Shown here: piece by piece, positions 6,800-12,031 of the stretch
How positions within the stretch are numbered: position 1 is the first letter of the stretch
Layout: the number at the start of each line of letters is the position of its first letter
Program-made: the position numbers and the translations under genes
The notes under the pieces: model-generated
What the model saw: only the letters and a program-made list of their open reading frames with translations
Told to the model about the DNA's origin: nothing
Database searches by the model: none
Source: Firmicutes bacterium UBA3941
GTDB lineage: Bacteria > Bacillota > Clostridia > Caldicoprobacterales > UBA3941
DNA length: 12,031 nucleotides
Direction: 5' to 3'
Assembly: GCA_002385665.1 (NCBI GenBank)
Contig: DGDX01000027.1
Span: 1-12,031, forward strand

Positions 6800-8128
6800 A
6801 TGTGCGATACAATGGTAGCCTTAGGCAATTCCACAAGGGACGGTGTAACCATCTTTGCCAAGAACAGCGACCGCCAACCCAATGAACCACATATCATGGT
6901 CAGGGTGCCTGCCGCTGATCATGGAGAAAACGCCAAGGTGAAGTGCACCTATATCGAAATTGACCAGGTCCCCCACACCTACGAGGTCCTGCTGCTGAAA
7001 CCCTCCTGGATTTGGGGCTGTGAGATGGGATGCAACGAGTTTGGACTAAATATCGGGAATGAGGCGGTGTTTACAAAGGAACCCTATGGGGAAGATGCCC
7101 TGATCGGCATGGATATGGTACGCTTAGCCCTGGAGAGGTGTAAAACCAGTAAAGAAGCCCTTATGTGCATCATCAAGCTCCTGGAGGAGTATGGTCAGGG
7201 CGGCAACTGCGGATATGAGAAGCAGTTCACCTATCATAATTCCTTCCTGATAGCCGACAGCAATTCCGCCTGGGTATTGGAAACCGCCGGTATCTATTGG
7301 GCCGCCCAAGAGGTCAAGGATGTACGCAGTATCTCCAATTGCCTGTCCATAGGCAGGGACTTTGACCTCTGCCATCCGGATCTGATAAAACATGCAGTAG
7401 ATAAGGGCTGGTGTAAGGGAGAGGAAGATTTCCACTTTGCCAGATGCTATACCGAACCCGTATTTACTCATTTTAGCGGATCAAAAGCCAGGCTGGCCGC
7501 CAGTTCCTCAATCCTGGAGCAAAACAAGGGAAAAATTACCGTGGATACCATGAAAGATATCCTCCGATCCCATGAGGACAGGATAGATGCAAACCCCTTT
7601 AAAAGAAGCTCCCTTAAGAGTGTATGCATGCACGCCGGTTTTATTTTTGGCGACCATGCAACTGGCAGCTATATAGCCTCTATACATGACAAGATGCCTA
7701 CCTATTGGATAACCGGCAGCTCCACCCCCTGCTTATCCCTCTTTAAACCCTATTGGATGCTGGATGAGGAGGATTTTCTGTTCAGTAAAGATGAAGCGGA
7801 TACAGCCCTAAGATATTGGCATGTAAGGGAAGAATTTCATCGTATGGTAATAGAAAATAGGATCGAAGACCTTGACCTTTATATAAAAAGACGGGATGAG
7901 ATCGAGCAGAAACTAACCCAGGAGGTCAGCGGTCTTGACATGAAAAATCCAAATCCGGACACCCTAAAGGGTATAATGAAAAAGGGCTTTGAGGAAGAGG
8001 AAAGGCTCATCCTGGATTTTATAGATAAAAACCGGAACAACCCCGCCAGAATAAAAGGCAGTCCCTACTTCAGGTACTACTGGAAGAGACAAAATCGGAG
8101 GCTTCGAGCCCAAATGCCCATGAGCTGA
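6800..8128 (+). CDS. Secernin-like C69/U34 family dipeptidase (Ntn hydrolase)
   Basis: A 442-residue cytoplasmic protein of the C69 (formerly U34) peptidase family, related to secernins and to the penicillin acylase-like Ntn hydrolases. The N-terminus MCDTMVALGNSTRDG places Cys2 as the catalytic nucleophile, exposed after removal of Met1; the following FAKNSDRQPNEP (about 19-30) is the typical active-site strand. Other family segments are WGCEMGCNEFGLNIGNEAV (about 72-90), YHNSFLIADSNSAWVLETAG (about 146-165) and ISNCLSIG (about 178-185). No signal peptide or membrane segment is seen. The start is fixed by the conserved MC and by a strong GGGAGG (6787-6792), 7 nt upstream. The length fits the secernin branch (a little over 400 residues). 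The substrate is unknown: members range from dipeptidases to proteins of uncertain activity. No terminator is seen before the next promoter, so some read-through into the GH130 gene is possible. Confidence 0.92.
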   Translation: MCDTMVALGNSTRDGVTIFAKNSDRQPNEPHIMVRVPAADHGENAKVKCTYIEIDQVPHTYEVLLLKPSWIWGCEMGCNEFGLNIGNEAVFTKEPYGEDALIGMDMVRLALERCKTSKEALMCIIKLLEEYGQGGNCGYEKQFTYHNSFLIADSNSAWVLETAGIYWAAQEVKDVRSISNCLSIGRDFDLCHPDLIKHAVDKGWCKGEEDFHFARCYTEPVFTHFSGSKARLAASSSILEQNKGKITVDTMKDILRSHEDRIDANPFKRSSLKSVCMHAGFIFGDHATGSYIASIHDKMPTYWITGSSTPCLSLFKPYWMLDEEDFLFSKDEADTALRYWHVREEFHRMVIENRIEDLDLYIKRRDEIEQKLTQEVSGLDMKNPNPDTLKGIMKKGFEEEERLILDFIDKNRNNPARIKGSPYFRYYWKRQNRRLRAQMPMS

Positions 8129-8141
8129 GGGAGAATTTAAA

Positions 8142-8171
8142 TTGACAAAATATTCATAATAATGATATATT
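8142..8171 (+). promoter_or_regulatory. Promoter of the GH130 gene
   Basis: A consensus -35 TTGACA (8142-8147) is followed, after 18 bp, by TATATT (8166-8171). Transcription should begin near 8178, which gives a leader of about 140 nt before the start codon at 8321. It starts only 13 bp after the stop codon of the upstream peptidase gene. Confidence 0.65.
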
Positions 8172-8178
8172 CAAAGCA

Positions 8179-8271
8179 AACGGAATAATTTTAGATGATA
8201 TGTTTAAATATATCCCTTTATTCCGTTAAATAATCCAAAATCCCCAAAAATAATGGATTTTCCATGGGGAT
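8179..8271 (+). promoter_or_regulatory. Structured leader of the GH130 mRNA (two stem-loops)
   Basis: Immediately at the predicted transcription start, AACGGAATAA (8179-8188) pairs perfectly with TTATTCCGTT (8218-8227) around a 29-nt loop. A second nested fold follows: ATCCCC (8240-8245) with GGGGAT (8266-8271), enclosing ATGGA/TCCAT (8253-8257 with 8261-8265). Neither is followed by a T-run, so neither is a standard terminator. They may protect the 5' end or serve as operator DNA or a riboregulator. No known riboswitch class is recognised. Confidence 0.4.
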
Positions 8272-8320
8272 AGATTTCAATTACTCAAAGATAAAAATAT
8301 TAATTTAAAGGAGGAAGCCT

Positions 8321-9307
8321 ATGTCTAAGAAAACCATTATTGGAGAACCGCTTCCCAACATTCCATGGGAAGACCGGCCTGAAGGTTCCCACGAAGTAAT
8401 GTGGCGTTACAGTGGAAACCCCGTAATTCCAAGAGATCTGATACCCAGTTCCAACAGTATTTTCAATAGTGCCGTTGTTCCCTTTGAAGGCGAGTTCGCC
8501 GGAGTATTCAGATGTGACGACAAGCGAAGGGCAATGCAGCTCCACGCGGGCAGAAGCAAGGACGCCATCAATTGGGAATTGGACCACGACCCCATTTCCT
8601 TTATCTGCGATGATCCTGAGATAGGCAACTTTGTCTATGGTTATGATCCAAGGGTTTGCAAGATTGATGACCGTTATTATGTAACATGGTGTAACGGATA
8701 TCATGGTCCAACCATTGGAGTGGCATATACATATGACTTTAAAAAGTTCTATCAACTGGAAAACGCCTTCCTGCCCTTCAACAGGAACGGTGTTATGTTC
8801 CCAAGAAAGATCAATGGGAACTTCGCCATGCTCAGCAGACCCAGCGATAACGGCCATACCCCATTCGGCGACATCTTCTATAGCGAAAGCCCCGATATGA
8901 CCTATTGGGGAAAGCATAGGCATGTTATGTCTGCGACAGAGGGCTGGCAATCCACAAAGATCGGCGCCGGTCCCATTCCCATTGAGACTACCGAAGGCTG
9001 GCTGATGATCTACCACGGCGTTCTAACCTCCTGTAACGGATTTGTATACAGCGTTGGTGCAGCCCTGTTGGATCTGGATGAGCCCTGGAAGGTAATGTAC
9101 AGGACAGAGCCCTATATTATTTCGCCTCAAACCCTTTATGAGTGCGTAGGCGATGTTCCCAACGTAGTATTCCCCTGTGCGGCCTTAACCGATTCTGAGA
9201 CCGGACGTATAGCCGTGTACTACGGGGGTGCAGACACCGTTACCTGCATAGCCTTTACCCAGGTTGATCTGCTCATCGACTTTATTAAGAGCAATTCCAA
9301 GGTTTGA
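8321..9307 (+). CDS. GH130 family beta-mannoside phosphorylase (beta-1,4-mannooligosaccharide phosphorylase-like)
   Basis: A 328-residue cytoplasmic glycoside phosphorylase of family GH130, which splits beta-mannosides with inorganic phosphate to give alpha-mannose 1-phosphate. The five-bladed propeller family signatures are present: [18 protein letters not shown] (107-123) with probable catalytic Asp109, [17 protein letters not shown] (124-140), [21 protein letters not shown] (153-173), [20 protein letters not shown] (215-234) and YYGGADT (300-306). The length is normal and no signal peptide is seen. The start is set by AAAGGAGG (8307-8314), 6 nt before the ATG. The sequence resembles the mannooligosaccharide phosphorylase branch, but substrate choice within GH130 (mannobiose, mannosyl-glucose, mannosyl-GlcNAc) cannot be read by eye. 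It has its own promoter and leader and ends at a strong terminator, so it is expressed as a single gene. No transporter or mannanase lies beside it. Confidence 0.93.
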   Translation: MSKKTIIGEPLPNIPWEDRPEGSHEVMWRYSGNPVIPRDLIPSSNSIFNSAVVPFEGEFAGVFRCDDKRRAMQLHAGRSKDAINWELDHDPISFICDDPEIGNFVYGYDPRVCKIDDRYYVTWCNGYHGPTIGVAYTYDFKKFYQLENAFLPFNRNGVMFPRKINGNFAMLSRPSDNGHTPFGDIFYSESPDMTYWGKHRHVMSATEGWQSTKIGAGPIPIETTEGWLMIYHGVLTSCNGFVYSVGAALLDLDEPWKVMYRTEPYIISPQTLYECVGDVPNVVFPCAALTDSETGRIAVYYGGADTVTCIAFTQVDLLIDFIKSNSKV

Positions 9308-9341
9308 CTGAGTGAATTAATAAGTCCCTTGTACTGATTAC

Positions 9342-9388
9342 AAGGATGCCCGGTTGGTTGATAACACCAACCGGGCATCCTTCTTTTA
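9342..9388 (+). terminator. Strong Rho-independent terminator of the GH130 gene
   Basis: A perfect 17-bp stem, left arm 9342-9358 and right arm 9366-9382, closes a 7-nt loop and is followed by TTCTTTT. It starts 35 nt after the GH130 stop codon. On the minus strand the T-run is absent, so it is mainly a + strand terminator, though the stem could also stall transcripts from the convergent HAD gene. Confidence 0.88.
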
Positions 9389-9400
9389 CATAATTTGTCA

Positions 9401-9441
9401 AACCGAGCCCGTCATTATTCGCACCGTTTTACGGGTTGGTT
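9401..9441 (-). other. Imperfect inverted repeat downstream of the HAD gene
   Basis: AACCGAGCCCGT (9401-9412) can pair imperfectly with ACGGGTTGGTT (9431-9441). It lies 30 to 70 nt past the HAD stop codon and may act as the 3' end structure of that transcript. The T-run expected after a minus-strand terminator is missing (TGACAAATTA follows), so this is not called as a terminator. Confidence 0.25.
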
Positions 9442-9470
9442 CAATCCTATTAAATTCAACGGATGATCTG

Positions 9471-10307
9471 CTAAATTTTATCCGGAAGGTTAAACAGCCT
9501 TATTAGCTCCCTTCCTACTCCACCCTCGGTATTGGTATAGCTGGTGATATTGCCAATTTGCTCTTTCAGGTCATCCCTGCCGTTCTTCATTACAAAGCCC
9601 AGCCCTGCCTTTTCCAGCATCATCTTATCGTTAAGCTCATCCCCAAAAGTGATGATGTTTTCCCTGGCTATTCCATAATGTTCTGCCACTTTCATTACAC
9701 CATACCACTTATTTGCCAGTATGGATTGTATGCTTATATAGGTCTGGTCCTTCCCGCTTCTGGCTTCTCTGTAATAGAAACTGATGTTATCCATCTTCTC
9801 CAGCTGACCAATTATTTCAGTTGTTTCGGGAACATTCCTGACCCATATAAAGACACGGCCAACATCGATTTTCGGAATATCCTTTATATCAAAGAATTGA
9901 CTGTTTGTTTGCTCAATTAGCTCCATGTGGTAATTGGATTCGCTCATATCACCATATATATAAACATCATCATATCTTTCCATCCCCATTTTATCGATAA
10001 TCTCTGTGGGGAAAATACTCAGAACCTTATCCAGATCAGGAGCGGATAAATATCTCGTTTCCGGGACTGATCCATCCCTGGACAGATCAACCACATCCGC
10101 ACCGTTGCATAATACGGCTAATGTATCCAGTTCCAGCCTTCGGTAATGGGGCAGGGTCATACCGGGCGGCCTTGCTGTTGCAATTACCACCTTATGTCCT
10201 AATTCTGCCAGCTTCTTTAATACCCTCGCTGTTATGTCGTTCAGCTCATATAGGTTGTCCAAGGCTGTGAAATCCAGATCTACTGCAATCAAATGTACCC
10301 TATCCAA
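9471..10307 (-). CDS. Cof-type HAD-superfamily phosphatase
   Basis: A 278-residue cytoplasmic hydrolase of the HAD superfamily, Cof/IIB type, which usually dephosphorylates sugar phosphates or other small phosphate esters. Motif I is DLDFT at 10-14 (nucleophile Asp10, acid/base Asp12); the common DLDGT has Phe here in place of Gly. Motif II Thr is in IATARP (42-47), motif III Lys is probably Lys200 in ANKWYG, and motif IV is GDELND at 222-227. The cap domain lies between residues about 80 and 190. The length is normal. The start codon is TTG (minus strand of 10305-10307), supported by GGGAGG 8 nt upstream and by motif I starting at residue 10; the first internal Met is at residue 50, too late. 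The gene converges on GH130 and is upstream-separated from the oxidoreductase by a terminator. The substrate is unknown. Confidence 0.9.
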   Translation of the reverse strand: MDRVHLIAVDLDFTALDNLYELNDITARVLKKLAELGHKVVIATARPPGMTLPHYRRLELDTLAVLCNGADVVDLSRDGSVPETRYLSAPDLDKVLSIFPTEIIDKMGMERYDDVYIYGDMSESNYHMELIEQTNSQFFDIKDIPKIDVGRVFIWVRNVPETTEIIGQLEKMDNISFYYREARSGKDQTYISIQSILANKWYGVMKVAEHYGIARENIITFGDELNDKMMLEKAGLGFVMKNGRDDLKEQIGNITSYTNTEGGVGRELIRLFNLPDKI

Positions 10308-10321
10308 TACCCAATCCTCCC
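10305..10321 (-). promoter_or_regulatory. Ribosome binding site and TTG start of the HAD phosphatase
   Basis: On the minus strand GGGAGG (10316-10321) precedes a TTG codon (10305-10307) with 8-nt spacing. No ATG or GTG in frame is available before the catalytic motif, so the TTG is the start. Confidence 0.75.
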
Positions 10322-10612
10322 ATTCTATACATGTTTCAGAAATTCTAATACTTCAAAATCAATTAAACCATATAGCCTTCTATTAAATCAAGGTGTTATG
10401 CTAAACAGAACCAATATATCATCTATATAGCATATAGTTAAACGAAACAGCTTACGTAACAACAATCATAGTGGTCTATTGATATACTAATGACCTCTTT
10501 GATATTGGTAAAAACAAACCCCTGAAACACACAAAGGTCTTCAGGGGTTCTGATCAATGCCGGCTATATAAGACCGCTGAATAGGCACGAATAATAGATG
10601 CCTAAATCGGCT
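10308..10612. other. Intergenic region between HAD and oxidoreductase genes, 305 bp
   Basis: It contains the oxidoreductase terminator (10508-10549) and an AT-rich stretch that must hold the HAD promoter, though no pair of boxes stands out. A palindrome CTATAT-AGC-ATATAG (10423-10437) about 115 bp before the HAD start is a possible operator. No reading frame is supported. Confidence 0.6.
10508..10549 (-). terminator. Rho-independent terminator of the Gfo/Idh/MocA gene
   Basis: On the minus strand, a perfect 10-bp stem AACCCCTGAA (10540-10549) / TTCAGGGGTT (10517-10526) with a 13-nt loop is followed by TGTTTTTA. It lies about 64 nt after the oxidoreductase stop codon and separates it from the HAD gene. 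Confidence 0.88.
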
Positions 10613-11740
10613 TTATTCAAAATCTATAACAACGCCCTTATCGGAGGATTCAAAGGCAGCCTCCATCAGCTTCAGCACTCTTAGTGCCTCTTCTCCGGTT
10701 ACCAACTGCTCTGCAGTACCATTAATGGTATCCACCAGGTTGGTGTACAGCTCGTTGTTATCAAATTCAACTTCGGGCAGTGGTAAGAAGTCTACCGAAT
10801 TACCCTTACGCGGTGCCATGGTCTTGGTAAGTCCTGCTCCAGCGAGTATGGGAGTAGCGTCCTTGTCTTCCCAACTGGTTAGGCGAGCCATTTTCCCTTC
10901 GCAGTTCCAGTTATCGATCTGAGCAGTACCATCGGTACCGTTCAAATACCACAGGGGCAAAGAAAGGAAATGACAGGTTCCTACCTCGATAACAGAAGTC
11001 AGACCGCTCTCGAAGGTTATATGCATCTTAAAGCCATCGTCTACTTCGTCATTTGTAATATTGGTCAGTTTGCAGAAAACCTTTTTGACCTTCTCAGGTA
11101 CCATAATCAGCAAACGATCCAGTAGGTGAACGCCCCAGTCCAGCATCATCCCGCCGCCGTGTTTTTTCATACCACGCCAGTCGCCAGGTATTCCGCGGGA
11201 CCCTTGGACACGGCATTCTATATTAAAGGTTTCCCCTAATAGCTTCTCATCATATATCTTCTTGATTATACGGAAGTCCTTATCCCATCTGCGATTTTGT
11301 CTGGGATAGAAGACCATACCGGTTTCCTTGGATACGGCAAGTATCTCTTCCAACTCCGCACTGGTAGGAGTAACAGGCTTTTCACACAATACATGCTTAC
11401 CGGCACGCATAGCAGCTATGGCCTGTTCACAATGGAGATCATTTGGTGTAGCTATAAGGATAATATCTACGTTCTCGTCCGCCAGCATATCCTCATAACT
11501 ATCGTAGTTCCTGAATCCTCGATCTGCCGCCCACTTTTGTCTGGCAGGATCGATGTCATAAACACCAGCCAGGGTCAGCTTTTGGGAAATATCCGAATTC
11601 ATATTCCCTTCCCAAGGAGTCCCTTCATTACTGTCATCATTCCAGACAGCATTACCGGTACCGCTGGCAATAGCGATTGCATGTCCGCCACCCATACCAC
11701 CACAGCCAACAATTCCGACGGCATACTTGTTATCAATCAT
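10613..11740 (-). CDS. Gfo/Idh/MocA family NAD(P)-dependent oxidoreductase
   Basis: A 375-residue cytoplasmic dehydrogenase of the glucose-fructose oxidoreductase/inositol dehydrogenase family, which oxidises or reduces sugars, inositols or their derivatives with NAD(P). The Rossmann motif is VGIVGCGGMGGGH (8-20); ATPNDLHCEQA (97-107) and the conserved EKP (120-122) follow; the C-terminal domain has GGGMMLDWGVHLLD (195-208), with Asp201/His205 as the likely catalytic pair. A segment of about 25 residues (roughly 28-54, rich in Asn, Asp and Gly) between the first helix and the second strand (LAGVYDIDP) is longer than usual in the family. The ATG is supported by AAGGTGG (11748-11754), 7 nt upstream. 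The gene has its own leader with an inverted repeat and its own terminator. Substrate is not identifiable; inositol or an aldose derivative is plausible. Confidence 0.92.
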   Translation of the reverse strand: MIDNKYAVGIVGCGGMGGGHAIAIASGTGNAVWNDDSNEGTPWEGNMNSDISQKLTLAGVYDIDPARQKWAADRGFRNYDSYEDMLADENVDIILIATPNDLHCEQAIAAMRAGKHVLCEKPVTPTSAELEEILAVSKETGMVFYPRQNRRWDKDFRIIKKIYDEKLLGETFNIECRVQGSRGIPGDWRGMKKHGGGMMLDWGVHLLDRLLIMVPEKVKKVFCKLTNITNDEVDDGFKMHITFESGLTSVIEVGTCHFLSLPLWYLNGTDGTAQIDNWNCEGKMARLTSWEDKDATPILAGAGLTKTMAPRKGNSVDFLPLPEVEFDNNELYTNLVDTINGTAEQLVTGEEALRVLKLMEAAFESSDKGVVIDFE

Positions 11741-11774
11741 AGCATTTCCACCTTTCCTTTATTACCCCATTGTG

Positions 11775-11811
11775 TTTGCCAAAAACCCGGTATTTTACAG
11801 GGTTTGGCAAA
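11775..11811 (-). promoter_or_regulatory. Inverted repeat (operator or leader hairpin) upstream of the oxidoreductase gene
   Basis: TTTGCCAAA (11775-11783) and TTTGGCAAA (11803-11811) form an inverted repeat, extended by ACCC (11785-11788) and GGGT (11800-11803). On the minus-strand RNA this makes a 12-bp stem with a 2-nt bulge and an 11-nt loop, about 35 nt before the start codon and 21 nt before the Shine-Dalgarno. No T-run follows. Each arm is itself nearly symmetrical, so two protein-binding sites about 28 bp apart, centre to centre, is equally possible. Confidence 0.45.
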
Positions 11812-11859
11812 CCATGATCTTGTATACTAAACTATCTACAATATATCACAAAAACCACA

Positions 11860-11865
11860 ATTATA
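11860..11865 (-). promoter_or_regulatory. Possible -10 box upstream of the oxidoreductase gene
   Basis: A perfect TATAAT reads on the minus strand at 11860-11865, 119 bp before the start codon. The nearest -35-like TTGCAA is 20 bp further upstream, too far for a normal promoter, so this is tentative. An alternative TATACA closer to the gene also has no good -35. Confidence 0.3.
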
Positions 11866-11944
11866 CTACTACATGCGCATACTTTTTGCAAGCCATAATA
11901 GCCATCCTTCCAATGGCAACCGCCTCAAGGAATAGTTATTCCCC

Positions 11945-12031
11945 TTATGATGCCTTTATAATACGGTCTACCACCAGCTGTCTGAATTCAGGTGTAAGCA
12001 GGCAGAAGTATGCGGTAAAGCCTGTGACCCG
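11945..12031 (-). CDS. Glycyl radical enzyme (pyruvate formate-lyase family), C-terminal fragment at window edge
   Basis: The last 28 codons and TAA stop of a gene that continues past the right edge. The translation starts RVTGFTAYF and ends in LVVDRIIKAS. This matches the C-terminal glycyl radical loop of the pyruvate formate-lyase family, where RV(S/T/A)GY carries the radical Gly, followed by a hydrophobic strand and a final helix ending in the II-x-R type. The radical glycine codon would be at 12020-12022. The family works only without oxygen and needs a radical-SAM activase, which is not in the window. Which member (pyruvate formate-lyase, diol dehydratase, another lyase) cannot be told from this fragment. 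The 204-bp gap to the oxidoreductase gene holds no clear terminator, so co-transcription on the minus strand is possible. Confidence 0.75.
   Translation of the reverse strand, partial: RVTGFTAYFCLLTPEFRQLVVDRIIKAS

Noticed and set aside
7124..7471. A 115-codon minus-strand frame inside the secernin-like gene.
   Set aside because: It is antisense to conserved Ntn-hydrolase sequence and shows no domain or ribosome binding site.
8300..9016. A 238-codon open frame on the minus strand, antisense to the GH130 gene.
   Set aside because: It lies fully over a strongly supported GH130 frame, has no recognisable family and no Shine-Dalgarno, and its composition looks like a codon-bias shadow of the real gene.
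11297..11830. A 177-codon + strand frame overlapping the Gfo/Idh/MocA gene and its leader.
   Set aside because: It is antisense to the Rossmann domain with its conserved motifs, has no recognisable family features, and runs through the leader hairpin.
11832..11851. A Rex or NrdR operator in CTATCTACAATATATCACAA upstream of the oxidoreductase gene.
   Set aside because: Only one half (TTGTGATATAT on the minus strand) resembles the Rex consensus and the second half does not match; the NrdR-box resemblance is equally partial.

Overview
The window looks like a chromosomal segment of a low-to-moderate GC, Gram-positive anaerobe of the Clostridia/Lachnospiraceae type. This is inferred from an LtaS-type polyglycerolphosphate lipoteichoic acid synthase-like protein, the C-terminal end of a glycyl radical enzyme (an oxygen-sensitive class), a GH130 mannoside phosphorylase, strong AGGAGG-type ribosome binding sites and AT-rich intergenic DNA. 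No rRNA, tRNA, CRISPR array, integrase or intact insertion sequence was seen.

Layout, left to right. 1-264: promoter region. 265-2280 (+): membrane LtaS-family phosphoglycerol transferase with an unusual Glu-Pro linker. 2281-2812: a 532-bp convergent intergenic region holding a Rho-independent terminator for the LtaS-like gene and an unexplained 208-bp imperfect inverted repeat (2476-2683) that can fold as a long stem capped by two hairpins with identical AGGAC loops. 2813-6400 (-): a full-length PglX-type adenine DNA methyltransferase with no other BREX gene beside it. 6401-6799: divergent promoter region. 6800-8128 (+): a secernin-like C69 (Ntn-hydrolase) dipeptidase. 8129-8320: promoter and structured leader. 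8321-9307 (+): GH130 phosphorylase, followed by a very strong terminator. 9471-10307 (-): Cof-type HAD phosphatase with a TTG start. 10613-11740 (-): Gfo/Idh/MocA NAD(P)-dependent oxidoreductase with its own terminator. 11945-12031 (-): the last 28 codons of a glycyl radical enzyme that continues beyond the window.

How the genes work together: most are single-gene transcription units with their own promoter or terminator, so this is not one operon. The right part (GH130, HAD phosphatase, Gfo/Idh oxidoreductase, glycyl radical enzyme) fits fermentative carbohydrate metabolism, but a shared pathway is only inferred. The left part combines a cell-envelope enzyme with an orphan phage-defence-type methyltransferase. 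The two items most worth a second look are the 208-bp folded intergenic element next to pglX and the solitary pglX itself; a completely new multi-gene system is not evident.
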